From contig NZ_LNKT01000005.1 in assembly GCF_001595645.1 (NCBI RefSeq), positions 1 to 42,730 on the forward strand: DNA of 42,730 nt. Direction: 5' to 3'. The stretch comes from Sulfurovum riftiae (GTDB lineage: Bacteria > Campylobacterota > Campylobacteria > Campylobacterales > Sulfurovaceae). This document shows, piece by piece, positions 14,515 through 24,541 of the stretch (positions are counted from its first letter, which is position 1; each line of letters begins with the position of its first letter). The notes beneath the pieces were generated by a model. The model worked only from the letters and a program-made list of their open reading frames with translations, was not told where the DNA came from and made no database searches. The position numbers were made by a program, and so were the translations under genes.

Positions 14515-16737
14515 TTACAGCTCCACAACCGTGATACCCAGGTTGCCCGGCATGCGGTAGAACTTCTGTATCTTCGGGTGCTGCTTGAGATACTCGGTGA
14601 CCAGTTTGGCCAACACGCCCCCTCCGGTGCCGTGAATGATCTGTACTTCGTTCAACCCGTTGACCAGCGCATCGGAAAGAAATTTGTCGACCGTATCTAT
14701 GGCTTCATCACCGTACATGCCAAGCAGCTTGACCGACACGGTCGCACCGCTCTTTTCGACATTTACTTTTGCCTCTTTCGGTTTGGACACCGCTTTGACC
14801 TGGGGGATGTCTCCCCGGCGTTTGAGCTGCGAGAGAGGTACACGCATTTTCATCCCGTCCACTATGATCGTGGCATCTTTGCCGCGTATAGCAAGGATTT
14901 CTCCTTTGTGGGACCGATATTTGACCTTGTCTCCCTCTTTGAGCGGTTCTTCAGTCACACGTTTGATCTCTTTTTGCCGGAACTCTTTGCGCTGATGGGC
15001 AATGTTGAGCAGTCTTCGCCCCTCGGTAGACTCTTTGGCCTTGAGTGCCTCTCTTGCCTTTTTTGTCGCTGCATTGTATCGGTTCTCCAAAGTGGCGATC
15101 GCTTTTCTGTGCTGCTCTTTGAGTTTCAGCTCTTCCTCTTCGAGGCGCTGTTTCTGCTTTTCCACTGCTTTGAGCTCTTCATCGATCTTGGCTATCTTCT
15201 GGCGCATCTCCCGCTCGAGCGAGGTCGAACGTTCTATGAGCTCATTGAGATTCTCCTTGTCTTCACCGTACACCTTTTTGGCCCTGTTCACAATGCCTAC
15301 CGGTACACCGTAACGCTGTGCCGTTTCAAAAGCATAACTCTTGCCGATACTCCCCTGCAGGAAAGTATAGGTCGGTACCCTTCGTTCTTCATCATAGAGT
15401 GCAGCGATGAGTTCCACTTCATCGTCACTTGCCATCAGAGAAGCCAGACGTTTGTGGTGGGTGGTCACAATGAAGGTGATCCCTTTTTTTCTCAGTTCAT
15501 CGAGCATGACACGGAACAGGCTCGCCGCTTCGTCACTGTCAGTCCCCAGTTCTATCTCATCCACACCGACGATGGCATCCTCTTTGGCAAAGAGTTTTGC
15601 GAACTCCTGCATACGTCCCGCAAAAGTGGAGATGTCGTTCTTGACCGACTGCGGATCGTCAATGACCGCTTCGATACTTTTGTAATGACCTACTTCTGTC
15701 TTGGAGACATCGCACTTGAACGGCAGCAGATACTTGCTCATATACACTGCACTCAGAAGCGACTTGAGCAGCATCGTTTTACCTCCGGCATTCACTCCGG
15801 TGATCAGCATGATCTGTTTGGAAAGATCGATCGTGACAGGGACAGGGTCTTCAATGGCAGGATGGGCAAAATCCTGCAGTTTGATATGTTTGTGCCTGCT
15901 TGGGAGTACGAACTCATACTCTCTGGCCCTGGCAAAACTGACACGTGCCTGGTAGTGGTCGAACCTGTCATACTCTTTGTTGATATAGGCAAGGAAACGT
16001 TCCCACTTGAAAAAGGTAGCCGATATCTCCTTGCAATAGCGGTAGATAAGCTCCTCTTTGTTGCTCAGAAGCGCCGACTCCTTCTCTTTGAGGTGTGAGA
16101 TACTCTGGGGAATGATGTAAAAGAAGCCTCCCGAACTCCGTGCCGCGACCGTCGCTTTGATGGCATTGTTGAACCCGCCTCGAACCAGCAGGGTCTCCTC
16201 TCCGCCGTTGAAGTGCACCTGAGTATCGACCAGATAATCTCTCAGCCTGCTGGAGTGTGCCAATTTATAAAGTGTCTCTTTGATCTCCGTCCTGTTCTGT
16301 TTGATGGCGCGTTCAAGTTTGAAAAGTTCAGGATCTCGTTCAGGGTTGATGTCTCCCTCTTCGGTAAAATAGCCCAGTACCTCGAGGATCTCTTCGGGGA
16401 TCTCTATCTCACGTATCCAGGAAGCTACAGGTTCGCTGAAACTGACGGTTTTAAGCGTATTGAAATAGGAGATCATCGTAACGAAAGCATGGATCTCATC
16501 GAGAGAGAGGATCCCCTGCTTTCTAATGCGATTGAGTTCCGTATCAAGGTTTGGAACGATGGCAGGGGTGGGGAATTGGACCGATGAGAGTGATTTGATA
16601 TAACGGAAGTGCTGGTTGATATCACCCATCATCGCTACATCTTTTTCACGTGCGAAGAACTGTTTGAACTGCCGGATGTATCCGTCAAGGTCAAGTTTCT
16701 GTATGATGGATTTTTCGTTTGTAAATTTTGCTGACAC
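14515..16737 (-). CDS. mutS2: MutS2 with C-terminal Smr domain
   Basis: A 740-residue ATPase of the MutS family that lacks the mismatch-recognition domain. The family is linked to suppression of recombination, oxidative DNA damage repair, and in some species rescue of collided ribosomes. The Walker A is TGVNAGGKTMLLKS (about 330) and Walker B is AIVGVDEIELGTDSDEA. A long coiled coil (about 480-600) follows, then a KOW-like segment (EGDKVKYRSHKGEILAI). The Smr nuclease-like domain at the C-terminus contains VQIIHGTGGGVL. The start GTG at 16737 has a poorly placed RBS, so the N-terminus is the least certain part. It is separately promoted (TATAAT, minus, 16773-16778). Confidence 0.93.
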   Translation of the reverse strand: MSAKFTNEKSIIQKLDLDGYIRQFKQFFAREKDVAMMGDINQHFRYIKSLSSVQFPTPAIVPNLDTELNRIRKQGILSLDEIHAFVTMISYFNTLKTVSFSEPVASWIREIEIPEEILEVLGYFTEEGDINPERDPELFKLERAIKQNRTEIKETLYKLAHSSRLRDYLVDTQVHFNGGEETLLVRGGFNNAIKATVAARSSGGFFYIIPQSISHLKEKESALLSNKEELIYRYCKEISATFFKWERFLAYINKEYDRFDHYQARVSFARAREYEFVLPSRHKHIKLQDFAHPAIEDPVPVTIDLSKQIMLITGVNAGGKTMLLKSLLSAVYMSKYLLPFKCDVSKTEVGHYKSIEAVIDDPQSVKNDISTFAGRMQEFAKLFAKEDAIVGVDEIELGTDSDEAASLFRVMLDELRKKGITFIVTTHHKRLASLMASDDEVELIAALYDEERRVPTYTFLQGSIGKSYAFETAQRYGVPVGIVNRAKKVYGEDKENLNELIERSTSLEREMRQKIAKIDEELKAVEKQKQRLEEEELKLKEQHRKAIATLENRYNAATKKAREALKAKESTEGRRLLNIAHQRKEFRQKEIKRVTEEPLKEGDKVKYRSHKGEILAIRGKDATIIVDGMKMRVPLSQLKRRGDIPQVKAVSKPKEAKVNVEKSGATVSVKLLGMYGDEAIDTVDKFLSDALVNGLNEVQIIHGTGGGVLAKLVTEYLKQHPKIQKFYRMPGNLGITVVEL

Positions 16738-16772
16738 GTACTCTAAATTCCCCTAAATAGTTTTATAACGGA

Positions 16773-16778
16773 ATTATA
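16773..16778 (-). promoter_or_regulatory. -10 box for mutS2
   Basis: TATAAT on the minus strand lies about 35 bases before the GTG start. Confidence 0.5.
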
Positions 16779-16830
16779 GCCAAATACTGGATATCTTGAG
16801 CCGCCGGGGCTACTGAATTCAAACATTTGC

Positions 16831-17760
16831 CTAGATACTTACCAGCATCTTTATCGCCACCTCATCATCTGCCAATCCGTGTACGATCCTGGTACCTACA
16901 TAAAATGGCTCTTTCATATCAGGCTCCAATGGCTCAAAATTGAATTTCAATCCTTCATCTATCTCTTCTATGATCTTCGTAATAGATCTTCTGGGATACT
17001 TTTTGCTCATTGTCAAATGCATCAGACATCCTTTGGGATTTAAAAGGTTTTCATCTGTTACTGAACTGATCAGGGCACCGACGATCTCATCGATATCTCT
17101 TCCCTTTGCAGATACAAAAATACAGGTATCTCCCTTTTGCAGGACATTTTTCAGATCAGAGCGATCCAAACAGATATCGTCATCTTCATCTATCATTTGA
17201 TCTATAAGGTCTGACAATATTGGCAATAACTGATCCTGGTTTGATTGGATATTGTCTTCCATGTAGATAAGAAGGTCATTGCTATCCATATGTACTGTTG
17301 TATACACAGGATATGTATCCATATTGTCTTTTTTTTCCGGACTCGCAGACAGCTCTGTTTGCATCTCTTCCTGCAGGAATATACCTTTATCAAAATGCAG
17401 AAGCTGTATGATGCGTTCTTCCACATAATCCTCTTTGGGTTCATATGTTCTGCAGATCGTTTTGTCTTCCACAAAAAGTTTCAATTCATTCACCCAGGAA
17501 GCAAAGACCCTGTCACTCCCCGTCAGTTCTTCAAGTAAACCGTCTATGTAAAGTTTTACAAGATAGAGTTTTCCTTCTTCCATCTTCCACACCAATGGCA
17601 TGGTTTTCCATGGAGCAGTAGGGTCGATCCACTTTTTATCCCCCTGATATGTTTCAAGTTTGTGCATAATCTCATCACTCAGAGGAGCATTCAGCACTTT
17701 ATGCCATCTATTCTTATACTGAAGTTTTCCATTTACAGTACTTTTCTCAGGAATACCCAT
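16831..17760 (-). CDS. Unknown protein with an FtsZ-like C-terminal half (no GTPase domain)
   Basis: A 309-residue protein with no signal peptide or membrane helix. Residues 1-130 form a domain I do not firmly recognise, with the strand-like segment EEGKLYLVKLYIDG and FASWVNELKLF. Residues from about 178 to 309 follow the order of FtsZ from helix 7 to the end of its C-terminal domain. LSDLIDQM and CLDRSDLKNVL match the ISDLI/NLDFADV T7-loop region, GALISS matches the AISS helix, PKGCLMHLT matches the ARGVLVNIT strand, and FYVGTRIVHGLADDEVAIKMLVSI (split by me into FYVGTRI and DDEVAIKMLVSI) matches the last strands. The two T7 aspartates (D199, D202) are kept; the GTP-binding domain and the GGGTGTG loop are absent. 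The start is ATG 17760 with AAAGGA upstream. Base composition looks more AT-rich than its neighbours. The FtsZ likeness was found by eye. Confidence 0.7.
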   Translation of the reverse strand: MGIPEKSTVNGKLQYKNRWHKVLNAPLSDEIMHKLETYQGDKKWIDPTAPWKTMPLVWKMEEGKLYLVKLYIDGLLEELTGSDRVFASWVNELKLFVEDKTICRTYEPKEDYVEERIIQLLHFDKGIFLQEEMQTELSASPEKKDNMDTYPVYTTVHMDSNDLLIYMEDNIQSNQDQLLPILSDLIDQMIDEDDDICLDRSDLKNVLQKGDTCIFVSAKGRDIDEIVGALISSVTDENLLNPKGCLMHLTMSKKYPRRSITKIIEEIDEGLKFNFEPLEPDMKEPFYVGTRIVHGLADDEVAIKMLVSI

Positions 17761-17897
17761 TTTCAATCCTTTACCGAATTGTATACTATATGATTCAAAT
17801 CTCTTTCATTTTTTTAAAACAAAAACAGGTATTTCGTGTATATTTTAGATAACACCCCTCATAACGTGTCAAAAGGTAACAATTATTAGTGTAGAAT

Positions 17898-17903
17898 ATA
17901 CTG
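17898..17903 (+). promoter_or_regulatory. Possible -10 box for the SGNH hydrolase gene
   Basis: TATACT lies about 52 bases before the start in a 195-base divergent gap (17761-17955). TATAAA at about 17918 is an alternative. The rest of the gap is AT-rich with no repeat that I can see. Confidence 0.35.
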
Positions 17904-17955
17904 ATTGTACCTAATTGTATAAAGTCTTGAGAAACAGCTATTAAAATGGAGAATT

Positions 17956-18564
17956 ATGAAATATGTCATTGCCGCAGCACTTTTACTCATTCTCTTTACA
18001 TTCTTCCAAGGCAAAGAGCCCAAAATGCAGAAACTGAAGAGCGGCGATACCATTCTGGCATTCGGGGACAGCCTGACATACGGCTTTGGTGCTTCTCCCA
18101 ACGAGAGTTATCCGGCACAGCTGCAGAAATTCAGCGGTGTTCACGTCATCAATGCGGGTATCAACGGGGAGAGCTCTTCTGAAGGCTTGCAGCGCCTGCC
18201 TTCGCTTCTGGATGATCCCTCTGTCAAGCTGATGATCCTCTGTTTTGGAGGAAACGATATCCTACAAAAAAAACCGATGGATCAACTCAAAGTGAATCTG
18301 AGAGCGATGATCTCCATGGCCAGGGCCAAAGGAGTCGATGTACTCCTGGTCTCGGTACCCAACCTTTCTCTTTTCGGTCTCTCTCCACTTGACCTTTATA
18401 AAGAGCTGTCCAAAGAGGAAGGAGTCCCTCTTGTCAGCGGATTACTGGCAGAGGTCCTTGGCAATCCGGCACTCAAAAGCGACCAGATCCACCCCAATGC
18501 AAAAGGCTACAAAAAAATGGCAAGGCGCATTCATGAAGTACTCAGAGAACAGGGATGGCTGTGA
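17956..18564 (+). CDS. SGNH-family esterase/lysophospholipase (TesA-like)
   Basis: A 202-residue hydrolase with an N-terminal hydrophobic segment (1-17) that would place it at or beyond the inner membrane. The four SGNH blocks are visible: GDSLTYG with the serine nucleophile, NAGINGE with the glycine, FGGND with the asparagine, and DQIHPN with the Asp-His pair. TesA-type enzymes cleave aryl esters, thioesters or lysophospholipids; the actual substrate is not known. GGAG lies six bases before the ATG. dgkA follows 32 bases later, so the two may share a transcript concerned with membrane lipids. Confidence 0.87.
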   Translation: MKYVIAAALLLILFTFFQGKEPKMQKLKSGDTILAFGDSLTYGFGASPNESYPAQLQKFSGVHVINAGINGESSSEGLQRLPSLLDDPSVKLMILCFGGNDILQKKPMDQLKVNLRAMISMARAKGVDVLLVSVPNLSLFGLSPLDLYKELSKEEGVPLVSGLLAEVLGNPALKSDQIHPNAKGYKKMARRIHEVLREQGWL

Positions 18565-18596
18565 TACTCTATCTTTTCAACTAAAGGAGACATACG

Positions 18597-18977
18597 ATGA
18601 GAAACAAGTTTTTAGGCACAGGGGAGAAGGGGTACCACCCCCTTCGAAAATTCAAAGTGATCCTCTCGGGACTGCGTTTTTCCATGATCGATTTTTCGGT
18701 GAGTTACAAGCTTGTACTTTCAGTACTGGTGATCGTCCCCAGTCTTTTTCTGCATCAATGGGTCGACTCATCCATCATCATATTGGCAACAGTGATGATG
18801 CTGACAGCAGAAATGTTCAATACCGTCGTAGAAGCGATGTGTGACTATATGCAGAGCGATTATGATCCAAAGATAGGTATGATCAAAGATGTAGCTGCAG
18901 CCGCGACCGGCATTGCGATCTTTGCCTGGATCGTTATTCTGGTGGTCGAGGTATACGAGCTTTTTTATAAAGCGTAA
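18597..18977 (+). CDS. dgkA: Diacylglycerol kinase (prokaryotic, integral membrane)
   Basis: Phosphorylates diacylglycerol to phosphatidic acid in the inner membrane. The 126 residues carry an amphipathic N-terminus, three hydrophobic helices (about 36-54, 58-75, 103-121), and the family signature AEMFNTVVEAMCDYM followed by IGMIKDVAAAAT, which holds the conserved Glu, Asn and Lys-Asp residues. AAAGGAG lies before the ATG. It converges with frdB with a single base between the two stop codons, so there is no room for a private terminator. Confidence 0.92.
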   Translation: MRNKFLGTGEKGYHPLRKFKVILSGLRFSMIDFSVSYKLVLSVLVIVPSLFLHQWVDSSIIILATVMMLTAEMFNTVVEAMCDYMQSDYDPKIGMIKDVAAAATGIAIFAWIVILVVEVYELFYKA

Positions 18978-18978
18978 G

Positions 18979-19713
18979 CTATTTTACCTTCACCATTTTA
19001 CGTCTCATGTAGGCGATCTTGGTCTGAAGCGGGAGATTTTTGGGACAGTGGTCCTCACAACCCATCAGGCTCATACAGCCAAAGACGCCATTCTCATCAC
19101 CTACAAGTTCATAAAAATCCTCATCGCTTCTCTGGTCATGCGGATCGATCGAAAAACGTGCCACCCGGTTCAAGCCTACCGCACCGACAAAATCGGGACG
19201 CATGATCTTTGTCGAGCAGCTTGCAAGGCAGATACCGCATTCGATACAGCGATCCAGTTCAAAGACCTCATCCGCCACTTCGGGATCGACCGGCTTTTCG
19301 ATACGAGAAAGATCCGTCTCCTCCTGGGTATGGATCCAGCTCTCCAGGTTCTTGCTCATCTCGTTCATCCAGTTCCCCGTATCGACGGAGAGGTCCTTGA
19401 TATGTTTGAAGGCCGGTAGAGGCAGCAGTGTGATCTTGCCATCCTCGAACTCGTTGGTACGTGTTTTACAGGCAAGTCTGGGCCTGCCGTTGACCACCAT
19501 GGAGCAGCTTCCGCAGATACCCGCACGACAGACGAAGTCAAAACTGAGGTCATGGTCCATCTTGGACCAGATCTGTATCAATGCGATATAAAGTGTCATA
19601 CCGGGTGTTTCGGTCAGTGTGAATGTCTGAAATACCGGTTCTGAATCCTTGTCCTGCGGATTGTAACGGAAAACGGTGATCTCTATCTCTCTGTACTCTT
19701 CATTCTCAGGCAT
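18979..19713 (-). CDS. frdB: Fumarate reductase iron-sulfur subunit
   Basis: Carries electrons between the quinone site in FrdC and the flavin in FrdA. The 244 residues hold the [2Fe-2S] motif CRAGICGSC with the later Cys (RLACKT), the [4Fe-4S] motif CIECGIC, and the [3Fe-4S] motif [12 protein letters not shown]. It overlaps frdA by 8 bases and ends the frdCAB operon. The subunit sizes and order match the Wolinella-type quinol:fumarate reductase, though direction in vivo (fumarate reduction or succinate oxidation) cannot be read from sequence. Confidence 0.95.
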   Translation of the reverse strand: MPENEEYREIEITVFRYNPQDKDSEPVFQTFTLTETPGMTLYIALIQIWSKMDHDLSFDFVCRAGICGSCSMVVNGRPRLACKTRTNEFEDGKITLLPLPAFKHIKDLSVDTGNWMNEMSKNLESWIHTQEETDLSRIEKPVDPEVADEVFELDRCIECGICLASCSTKIMRPDFVGAVGLNRVARFSIDPHDQRSDEDFYELVGDENGVFGCMSLMGCEDHCPKNLPLQTKIAYMRRKMVKVK

Positions 19714-21691
19714 AGCCTACTCCTACTCTCTCATTTTTGTGTTTCAGGTTTCCGGGAAGCTCATACTCAAGCAGAGCCTCCTGAATTGTGAATCTGTCGA
19801 CCGTCTCCAGTGTCTTTTTGATCTCTTCTATCTCCGCTTCACGCTGCGCACTCAAAGGGTTCTCTATCAGGGAACCCTTGCGTCCGTAGCCTCTGAATGC
19901 TGGAGGAAGTTCCATCTCCATGATGTCAAGCTCTTCGTAATGGATCGTTGGAAGGGTATCTTCCGGATTCGGCCAGGTGGTAATGGTACGTTTCAGCCAG
20001 TGCATATCGTCACGTTTCGGGAAATCCTCCCTGTAGTGTGCGCCTCTGCTCTCTGTCCGCTGTAATGCGCCTTTGGCGACACAAAGTGCCAGCTTGAGCA
20101 TTTTTGTCACACGATACACTTCATTGAGCCCGGGGTTGTTCCCCATACTTTTTGACTCGACAGTGATCTCTTTGGTCTTTTTGAGCAGCTCTTCAAGACG
20201 GTGTACCGCATCGAGCAGGTCTTCTCCGTTTCGGAATATCCCTACTTTCTCCTGCATAATGGTCCGCATCTCATCTTTGATATCAAAGATATTCAACCCT
20301 CCGTCACGCGCAAGGATCTCTTTTAGATAGTCCATTTGTGCTTCCAGATGTTCCTCTATGACCGAAGTATTGGTCTTGAGGTGTGTCTCCTGGCAGTACT
20401 GTGCGAAATACTCGCCCACGATCATACCCGCGACCACTGCTTCACTGACAGAGTTCCCTCCCAGACGGTTGAACCCGTGCAGGTCCCAGCAGGCCGCTTC
20501 GCCTGCAGAGAAAAGCCCCTGAAGGGTCGTGCTCTCTCCCGTAGGCTTGACACGGATACCTCCCATGGAGTAGTGCTGCATCGGCAGGACCGGCATCCAT
20601 CCTTTTTCACCCTCATCCGCCGGATCTATGCCGTTGAAACTGATGGCGATATCCTGCACATCACGCAGGTTCTTCTCGATGTGTTCGCGCCCCAGGATGG
20701 AGATATCGAGCCAGAGGTGGTCCCCGTAAGGCGACTTCACTCCCTTACCCTTACGGATGTGCTCTATCATACGGCGGCTGACGACATCCCTTGAGGCAAG
20801 TTCCTTCTTCTCCGGTTCATAGTCCGGCATGAAACGGTATCCGTCCTTGTCACGCAGGACACCCCCGTCTCCGCGGCATCCCTCTGTCAGCAGTATCCCG
20901 GAAGGTACGATCGGTGTGGGGTGGAATTGTACGGCTTCCATGTTGCCCAGTTCGGCTATGCCTGTTTCGAGTGCAATGGCTGTTCCGATCCCTTTACAGA
21001 TGATCGCGTTGGTGGACTGTTTGTAGATACGCCCGTAACCGCCTGTAGCGATCATCGTTCCGCGTGCCACATAAGCGATGAGATCTCCGTTTATCAGGTC
21101 ACGTACCACTACCCCATAGCAGACCCCGTTATCATGGATGATGGAGATCGCCTCTTTCTTGTCGTGAATGATCACGTCCCGTTTGAGTGCTTCGTTCGCA
21201 ACTGCATAGAGCATAGTGTGGCCTGTGGCATCAGAGGTATAGCAGGTACGCCACTTCTTGGTCCCGCCGAAATCTCTGGCATTGATCAGCCCATATGCCT
21301 CTTCGCGTTCCGTGATAGTCTCTTGTTTTCCGTTACGTACAATCGTGCGGTCTCCCTTGCCTATACGGCTCCATGGCACACCCCACGCAGCCAGTTCGCG
21401 AATAGCTTTGGGTGCAGTAGTGACGAACATCCGTGCCACTTTCTGGTCACATCCCCAGTCGGACCCTTTGACCGTATCGGCAAAGTGGACATCTTCATTG
21501 TCCCCCTCTCCCATGACACTGTTCGCCAGACTTGCCTGCATACCACCCTGCGCAGCAGCAGAGTGTGAACGCTTGACAGGGACCATACTCAATACAATCG
21601 TATCGAGCCCTTTCTCACGTGCGGCGATGGCGGAGCGCAGCCCGGCCAATCCTCCGCCTACGATCAGTGCATCTGTATAGATTATCTTCAT
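19706..21691 (-). CDS. frdA: Fumarate reductase flavoprotein subunit
   Basis: Catalytic subunit, interconverting fumarate and succinate at the cytoplasmic face. The 661 residues begin with the FAD-binding [13 protein letters not shown] and the segment [14 protein letters not shown], whose histidine carries covalent FAD. Active-site blocks [18 protein letters not shown] and [23 protein letters not shown] are present. The capping and C-terminal helical domains are full length. The ATG overlaps the frdC stop as ATGA. Confidence 0.96.
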   Translation of the reverse strand: MKIIYTDALIVGGGLAGLRSAIAAREKGLDTIVLSMVPVKRSHSAAAQGGMQASLANSVMGEGDNEDVHFADTVKGSDWGCDQKVARMFVTTAPKAIRELAAWGVPWSRIGKGDRTIVRNGKQETITEREEAYGLINARDFGGTKKWRTCYTSDATGHTMLYAVANEALKRDVIIHDKKEAISIIHDNGVCYGVVVRDLINGDLIAYVARGTMIATGGYGRIYKQSTNAIICKGIGTAIALETGIAELGNMEAVQFHPTPIVPSGILLTEGCRGDGGVLRDKDGYRFMPDYEPEKKELASRDVVSRRMIEHIRKGKGVKSPYGDHLWLDISILGREHIEKNLRDVQDIAISFNGIDPADEGEKGWMPVLPMQHYSMGGIRVKPTGESTTLQGLFSAGEAACWDLHGFNRLGGNSVSEAVVAGMIVGEYFAQYCQETHLKTNTSVIEEHLEAQMDYLKEILARDGGLNIFDIKDEMRTIMQEKVGIFRNGEDLLDAVHRLEELLKKTKEITVESKSMGNNPGLNEVYRVTKMLKLALCVAKGALQRTESRGAHYREDFPKRDDMHWLKRTITTWPNPEDTLPTIHYEELDIMEMELPPAFRGYGRKGSLIENPLSAQREAEIEEIKKTLETVDRFTIQEALLEYELPGNLKHKNERVGVGYA

Positions 21692-22449
21692 TTCTCACTC
21701 CCCGGAACATATCTTTCGCCATAGGCATCCCGATGCTCATAGCCTATTTTCATATAGGTAGCCAACGAGGCCAGTCCAAGCAGCAGATAAAGTGTTACCA
21801 GTACTTTGGCTATCTTTCTGCTTCTCTGTCTGTTTCGTTTCGGGTCCTTTCCGTCAAACCAGCCCCATTTGATGATAAGACGGTAAAGGCCTATCCCTCC
21901 ATGCAGCACGACCGAGATCAGCAATACAAGGTACATCGGCCACATCAGGTCACTGTAAATTCTATCCGACGAGGCATAGGGACCGATATTCTCAGGCTGT
22001 GTCATCATCATGTAAAGATGGATAGATCCCAAAAAGAACATGATGAACCCTGTCGTGATCTGCACGTTCCATAGGTTCGTATCACTGTGGTTCAGGAGCT
22101 CTTTGTGTTCGGCATAACGCTGATATTCTCTGTAGGAAGAGGGAAATTTCCGTACTGCCACACCCGCATGCAGTACGAACAGCGAAAAGATAATGAATGC
22201 AAGCACCGAGATGATAAGAGGTTCTCCCCCTTCGATGAAAGGCTCTCCCTCGAACATCTTCGTCAATGTATACATTGCCTCTTTTCCCAGAAGTATGGAA
22301 CCTTCAAAAACAATATGAAACATAATGAAGATCGCCAGTATCAGTCCGCTGGCACTCTGTAGAAAATCGATCCTTGCGGGCATCCTGCTTTTGCGTTTTG
22401 TACTGTCTTTTCCGGTCAAAAGCTCAGTAACACTTTCCCTGTTAAGCAT
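21688..22449 (-). CDS. frdC: Fumarate reductase cytochrome b subunit
   Basis: Di-heme membrane anchor that exchanges electrons with menaquinone. The 253 residues have five hydrophobic helices. Four histidines in the helices are good candidates for heme ligands: [23 protein letters not shown] and [10 protein letters not shown], as in Wolinella FrdC. The gene is first in the frdCAB operon. AAGGAC precedes the ATG, and a TATAAT on the minus strand (22478-22483) is the likely -10. Confidence 0.95.
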   Translation of the reverse strand: MLNRESVTELLTGKDSTKRKSRMPARIDFLQSASGLILAIFIMFHIVFEGSILLGKEAMYTLTKMFEGEPFIEGGEPLIISVLAFIIFSLFVLHAGVAVRKFPSSYREYQRYAEHKELLNHSDTNLWNVQITTGFIMFFLGSIHLYMMMTQPENIGPYASSDRIYSDLMWPMYLVLLISVVLHGGIGLYRLIIKWGWFDGKDPKRNRQRSRKIAKVLVTLYLLLGLASLATYMKIGYEHRDAYGERYVPGSEK

Positions 22450-22477
22450 TTTAGTCCTTGTGTATATATATTCTTTT

Positions 22478-22483
22478 ATTATA
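22478..22483 (-). promoter_or_regulatory. -10 box for frdCAB
   Basis: TATAAT on the minus strand lies about 29 bases before the frdC start, in the 166-base divergent gap shared with adk. The middle of the gap holds GCGT-ATTTTTC-ACGC (short inverted repeat), which might be a binding site but is weak. Confidence 0.5.
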
Positions 22484-22586
22484 ACAAACTTTCACTCAAA
22501 AGCGTATTTTTCACGCATATACACGCTACAATCGACTTTATGTTTTTTTTCCTTCATCCTAAGCACCCTTTTACACTTTAATTTGT

Positions 22587-22592
22587 TATAAT
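22587..22592 (+). promoter_or_regulatory. -10 box for adk
   Basis: TATAAT lies 24 bases before the adk ATG, and AAAGGAG (22603-22609) is a strong RBS. Confidence 0.6.
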
Positions 22593-22615
22593 TACCCATA
22601 ATAAAGGAGTCAATA

Positions 22616-23170
22616 ATGTCAAAAAAACTAATTCTCATCATCGGTGCGCCAGGTGCGGGCAAGTCCACACAAGCGAAGCTGCTTGCGCAGAAATACCCTG
22701 AAAAGATCACAAGCTACTCGACAGGAGAGCTACTTAAACAGGAAAGTCAGAGTGGTTCAGTCGTAGGAAAGATCATCAGTGACTACTTCTACAAAGGCCA
22801 TCTCGTACCTTCTACGATCATTATCGATACCGTACTTGATGCCATCAAAGCAGCCCCGACCGAGGTGGTCGTTATAGAAGGCTTCCCCAGAAAAGAGAAA
22901 CAGGTAAAACTTTTTGGCGATGTACTCTTCCACCATGATGACATCGAGCTTCTCAATGTCATTGAGATCTCCATCAGCGATATGATGGCAAAAGAACGTT
23001 TCACTGGCTCCGAAGAGATATTTGAGAATGAGATGCAGGCCTTCAAAGAGACGATCGCAGAAGTAGAGAAATACTATGCAGAACATGATCTTCTCAAAGT
23101 CGTGGACGGAGAGGCTTCACTCGAAGATGTCTTCAACCAGATCGAAGAGATCATCCGCGAAAAAGTTTAA
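22616..23170 (+). CDS. adk: Adenylate kinase, short form
   Basis: Interconverts ATP, ADP and AMP. The 184 residues have the P-loop GAPGAGKST at the N-terminus, the AMP-binding block YSTGELLKQES, and VVIEGFPRKEKQ. The region that would be the LID domain (after MAKERFTGSEE) is very short and has no zinc cysteines, as in other Campylobacterota enzymes. It stands alone between divergent frdCAB and convergent murC, with a terminator after its stop. Confidence 0.93.
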   Translation: MSKKLILIIGAPGAGKSTQAKLLAQKYPEKITSYSTGELLKQESQSGSVVGKIISDYFYKGHLVPSTIIIDTVLDAIKAAPTEVVVIEGFPRKEKQVKLFGDVLFHHDDIELLNVIEISISDMMAKERFTGSEEIFENEMQAFKETIAEVEKYYAEHDLLKVVDGEASLEDVFNQIEEIIREKV

Positions 23171-23177
23171 CCCCTCA

Positions 23178-23213
23178 GGTGTGGGCTGCTTTTGCAGTTG
23201 ACACCGTTTTCTT
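23178..23213 (+). terminator. Terminator after adk
   Basis: GGTGT and ACACC close a long stem with an inner GGCTGC-TTTT-GCAGTT helix containing G-U pairs. GTTTTCTT follows. It fills the 41-base gap between the convergent adk and murC stop codons. Confidence 0.6.
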
Positions 23214-24525
23214 ACGCTTCACCCCGTATCTGATAGGTAATGTCTCCCGCTCCGAATGCAGAGACAAGCCCTTCGGTATATTCACGTATCACATGTCCGT
23301 CCTTGAAGACCTTCACCACAGAATCCTCTTTGGTCACAGAATCCGCCATCAAGAGTTTATAGCGGCTGAAAGCGCCTTTGAGGTCAATATCCACTTCCAG
23401 TTCACCTGCGGACCAGATCGGCAGGATCACCAGTTCATCCACACCGTCGAAACACTCCACGAAACCTTGAAGGTTGTCAATGGTACGTGAATATTTATGC
23501 GGCTGCCAGATCACGTTGAGCGTGTTGAAGCCACGCAGTTTCTTGTAGTTCTGCAAAGAGTGCATCGTTACTTTGATCTCGGTGGGGTGATGGCCGTAAT
23601 CGTCAATGACCACCATCTGTTCCTGGTTCTGTACGATATCGAAACGTTTTTTGATCCCTTTGTAGTTACGGAAATTTTTGCGTATCGCTTCGAGTTCTTC
23701 TCCCAGTTCCAGTGCGGCCAGGATGGCCAAAGCGGCATCGAGTGCAATGTGTTCGCCGAAACCGAATACATCGAAGGCACCAAGATTCAGCAGTTCGAAC
23801 CGTGTGTGCGGTTCACCGTTGAGCAGAAGGAATTCTATATTTCGGATATCTTTGGAAGGGTAGAGTTTGATACTCTCCATATCGAGCGACGAGAGGAATT
23901 CATCTTCTGCATTGATCACACGGACCTTAGCCAGAGAGAGGAACTTTCTGTAGGCGTTGTAGAAACGCTCCTCGTCATACTCATAATACTCCATATGTTC
24001 GGGTTCGACATTGGTGACGATGGCAAGATAGGGGTTGGAGTTCAGAAAACTCTCATCGCTCTCGTCAGCCTCGAAGACCACTCTGTCATTGGGGAAATTG
24101 CGTACGTTGGAGCCGAACTCTTTGGAGATCGCACCGATAAGCGCATTGGATTCGGGGACGATGGAAGCAAGCATGGCGGAGGTCGTACTCTTGCCGTGTG
24201 CCCCGCCAACGGCATAGACCTTTTTCTCACCCAGAATAAATTTCAGAGACTCTTTGCGGGATAGCAGTTCGATCCCTAACTCTTTGGCCCTCTGGTACTC
24301 CGGATTATTTGGACGGACGGCTGCAGAGTAGATGACCCTGTCCACCCCTTCCACCGCATCGGCATGATGGGGTATGGTGATCTTCGCATCGAAATTCGTT
24401 GCCAGATCGTTCGTGATCTCCGTCTGTCTGATATCCGACCCTGAGATCTTGTGTCCGTCATTGTATAGAAATTTTGCCAATGCCGAAAGGCCTATACCGC
24501 CGATGCCTATAAAATGTATCTTCAT
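23212..24525 (-). CDS. murC: UDP-N-acetylmuramate--L-alanine ligase
   Basis: Adds L-alanine to UDP-MurNAc, the first peptide step of peptidoglycan precursor synthesis. The 437 residues start with the dinucleotide-like IHFIGIGGIGLSALAKFL. The ATP-binding P-loop is GAHGKSTTSAML, followed by FEADESDESFL and VIDDYGHHPTEI, all Mur-ligase marks. Length fits MurC. The ATG at 24525 is preceded by AGAAGAAG. A palindromic REP (24542-24567) separates it from the upstream gene. Confidence 0.95.
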   Translation of the reverse strand: MKIHFIGIGGIGLSALAKFLYNDGHKISGSDIRQTEITNDLATNFDAKITIPHHADAVEGVDRVIYSAAVRPNNPEYQRAKELGIELLSRKESLKFILGEKKVYAVGGAHGKSTTSAMLASIVPESNALIGAISKEFGSNVRNFPNDRVVFEADESDESFLNSNPYLAIVTNVEPEHMEYYEYDEERFYNAYRKFLSLAKVRVINAEDEFLSSLDMESIKLYPSKDIRNIEFLLLNGEPHTRFELLNLGAFDVFGFGEHIALDAALAILAALELGEELEAIRKNFRNYKGIKKRFDIVQNQEQMVVIDDYGHHPTEIKVTMHSLQNYKKLRGFNTLNVIWQPHKYSRTIDNLQGFVECFDGVDELVILPIWSAGELEVDIDLKGAFSRYKLLMADSVTKEDSVVKVFKDGHVIREYTEGLVSAFGAGDITYQIRGEA

Positions 24526-24541
24526 GCTTCTTCTCCCATTT

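Noticed and set aside
14497-16098. Long plus-strand frame (533 codons) opposite mutS2
   Set aside because: It is the reverse complement of a clearly recognised MutS2 with intact Walker motifs and Smr domain. The frame has no recognisable domain and is an effect of codon bias.
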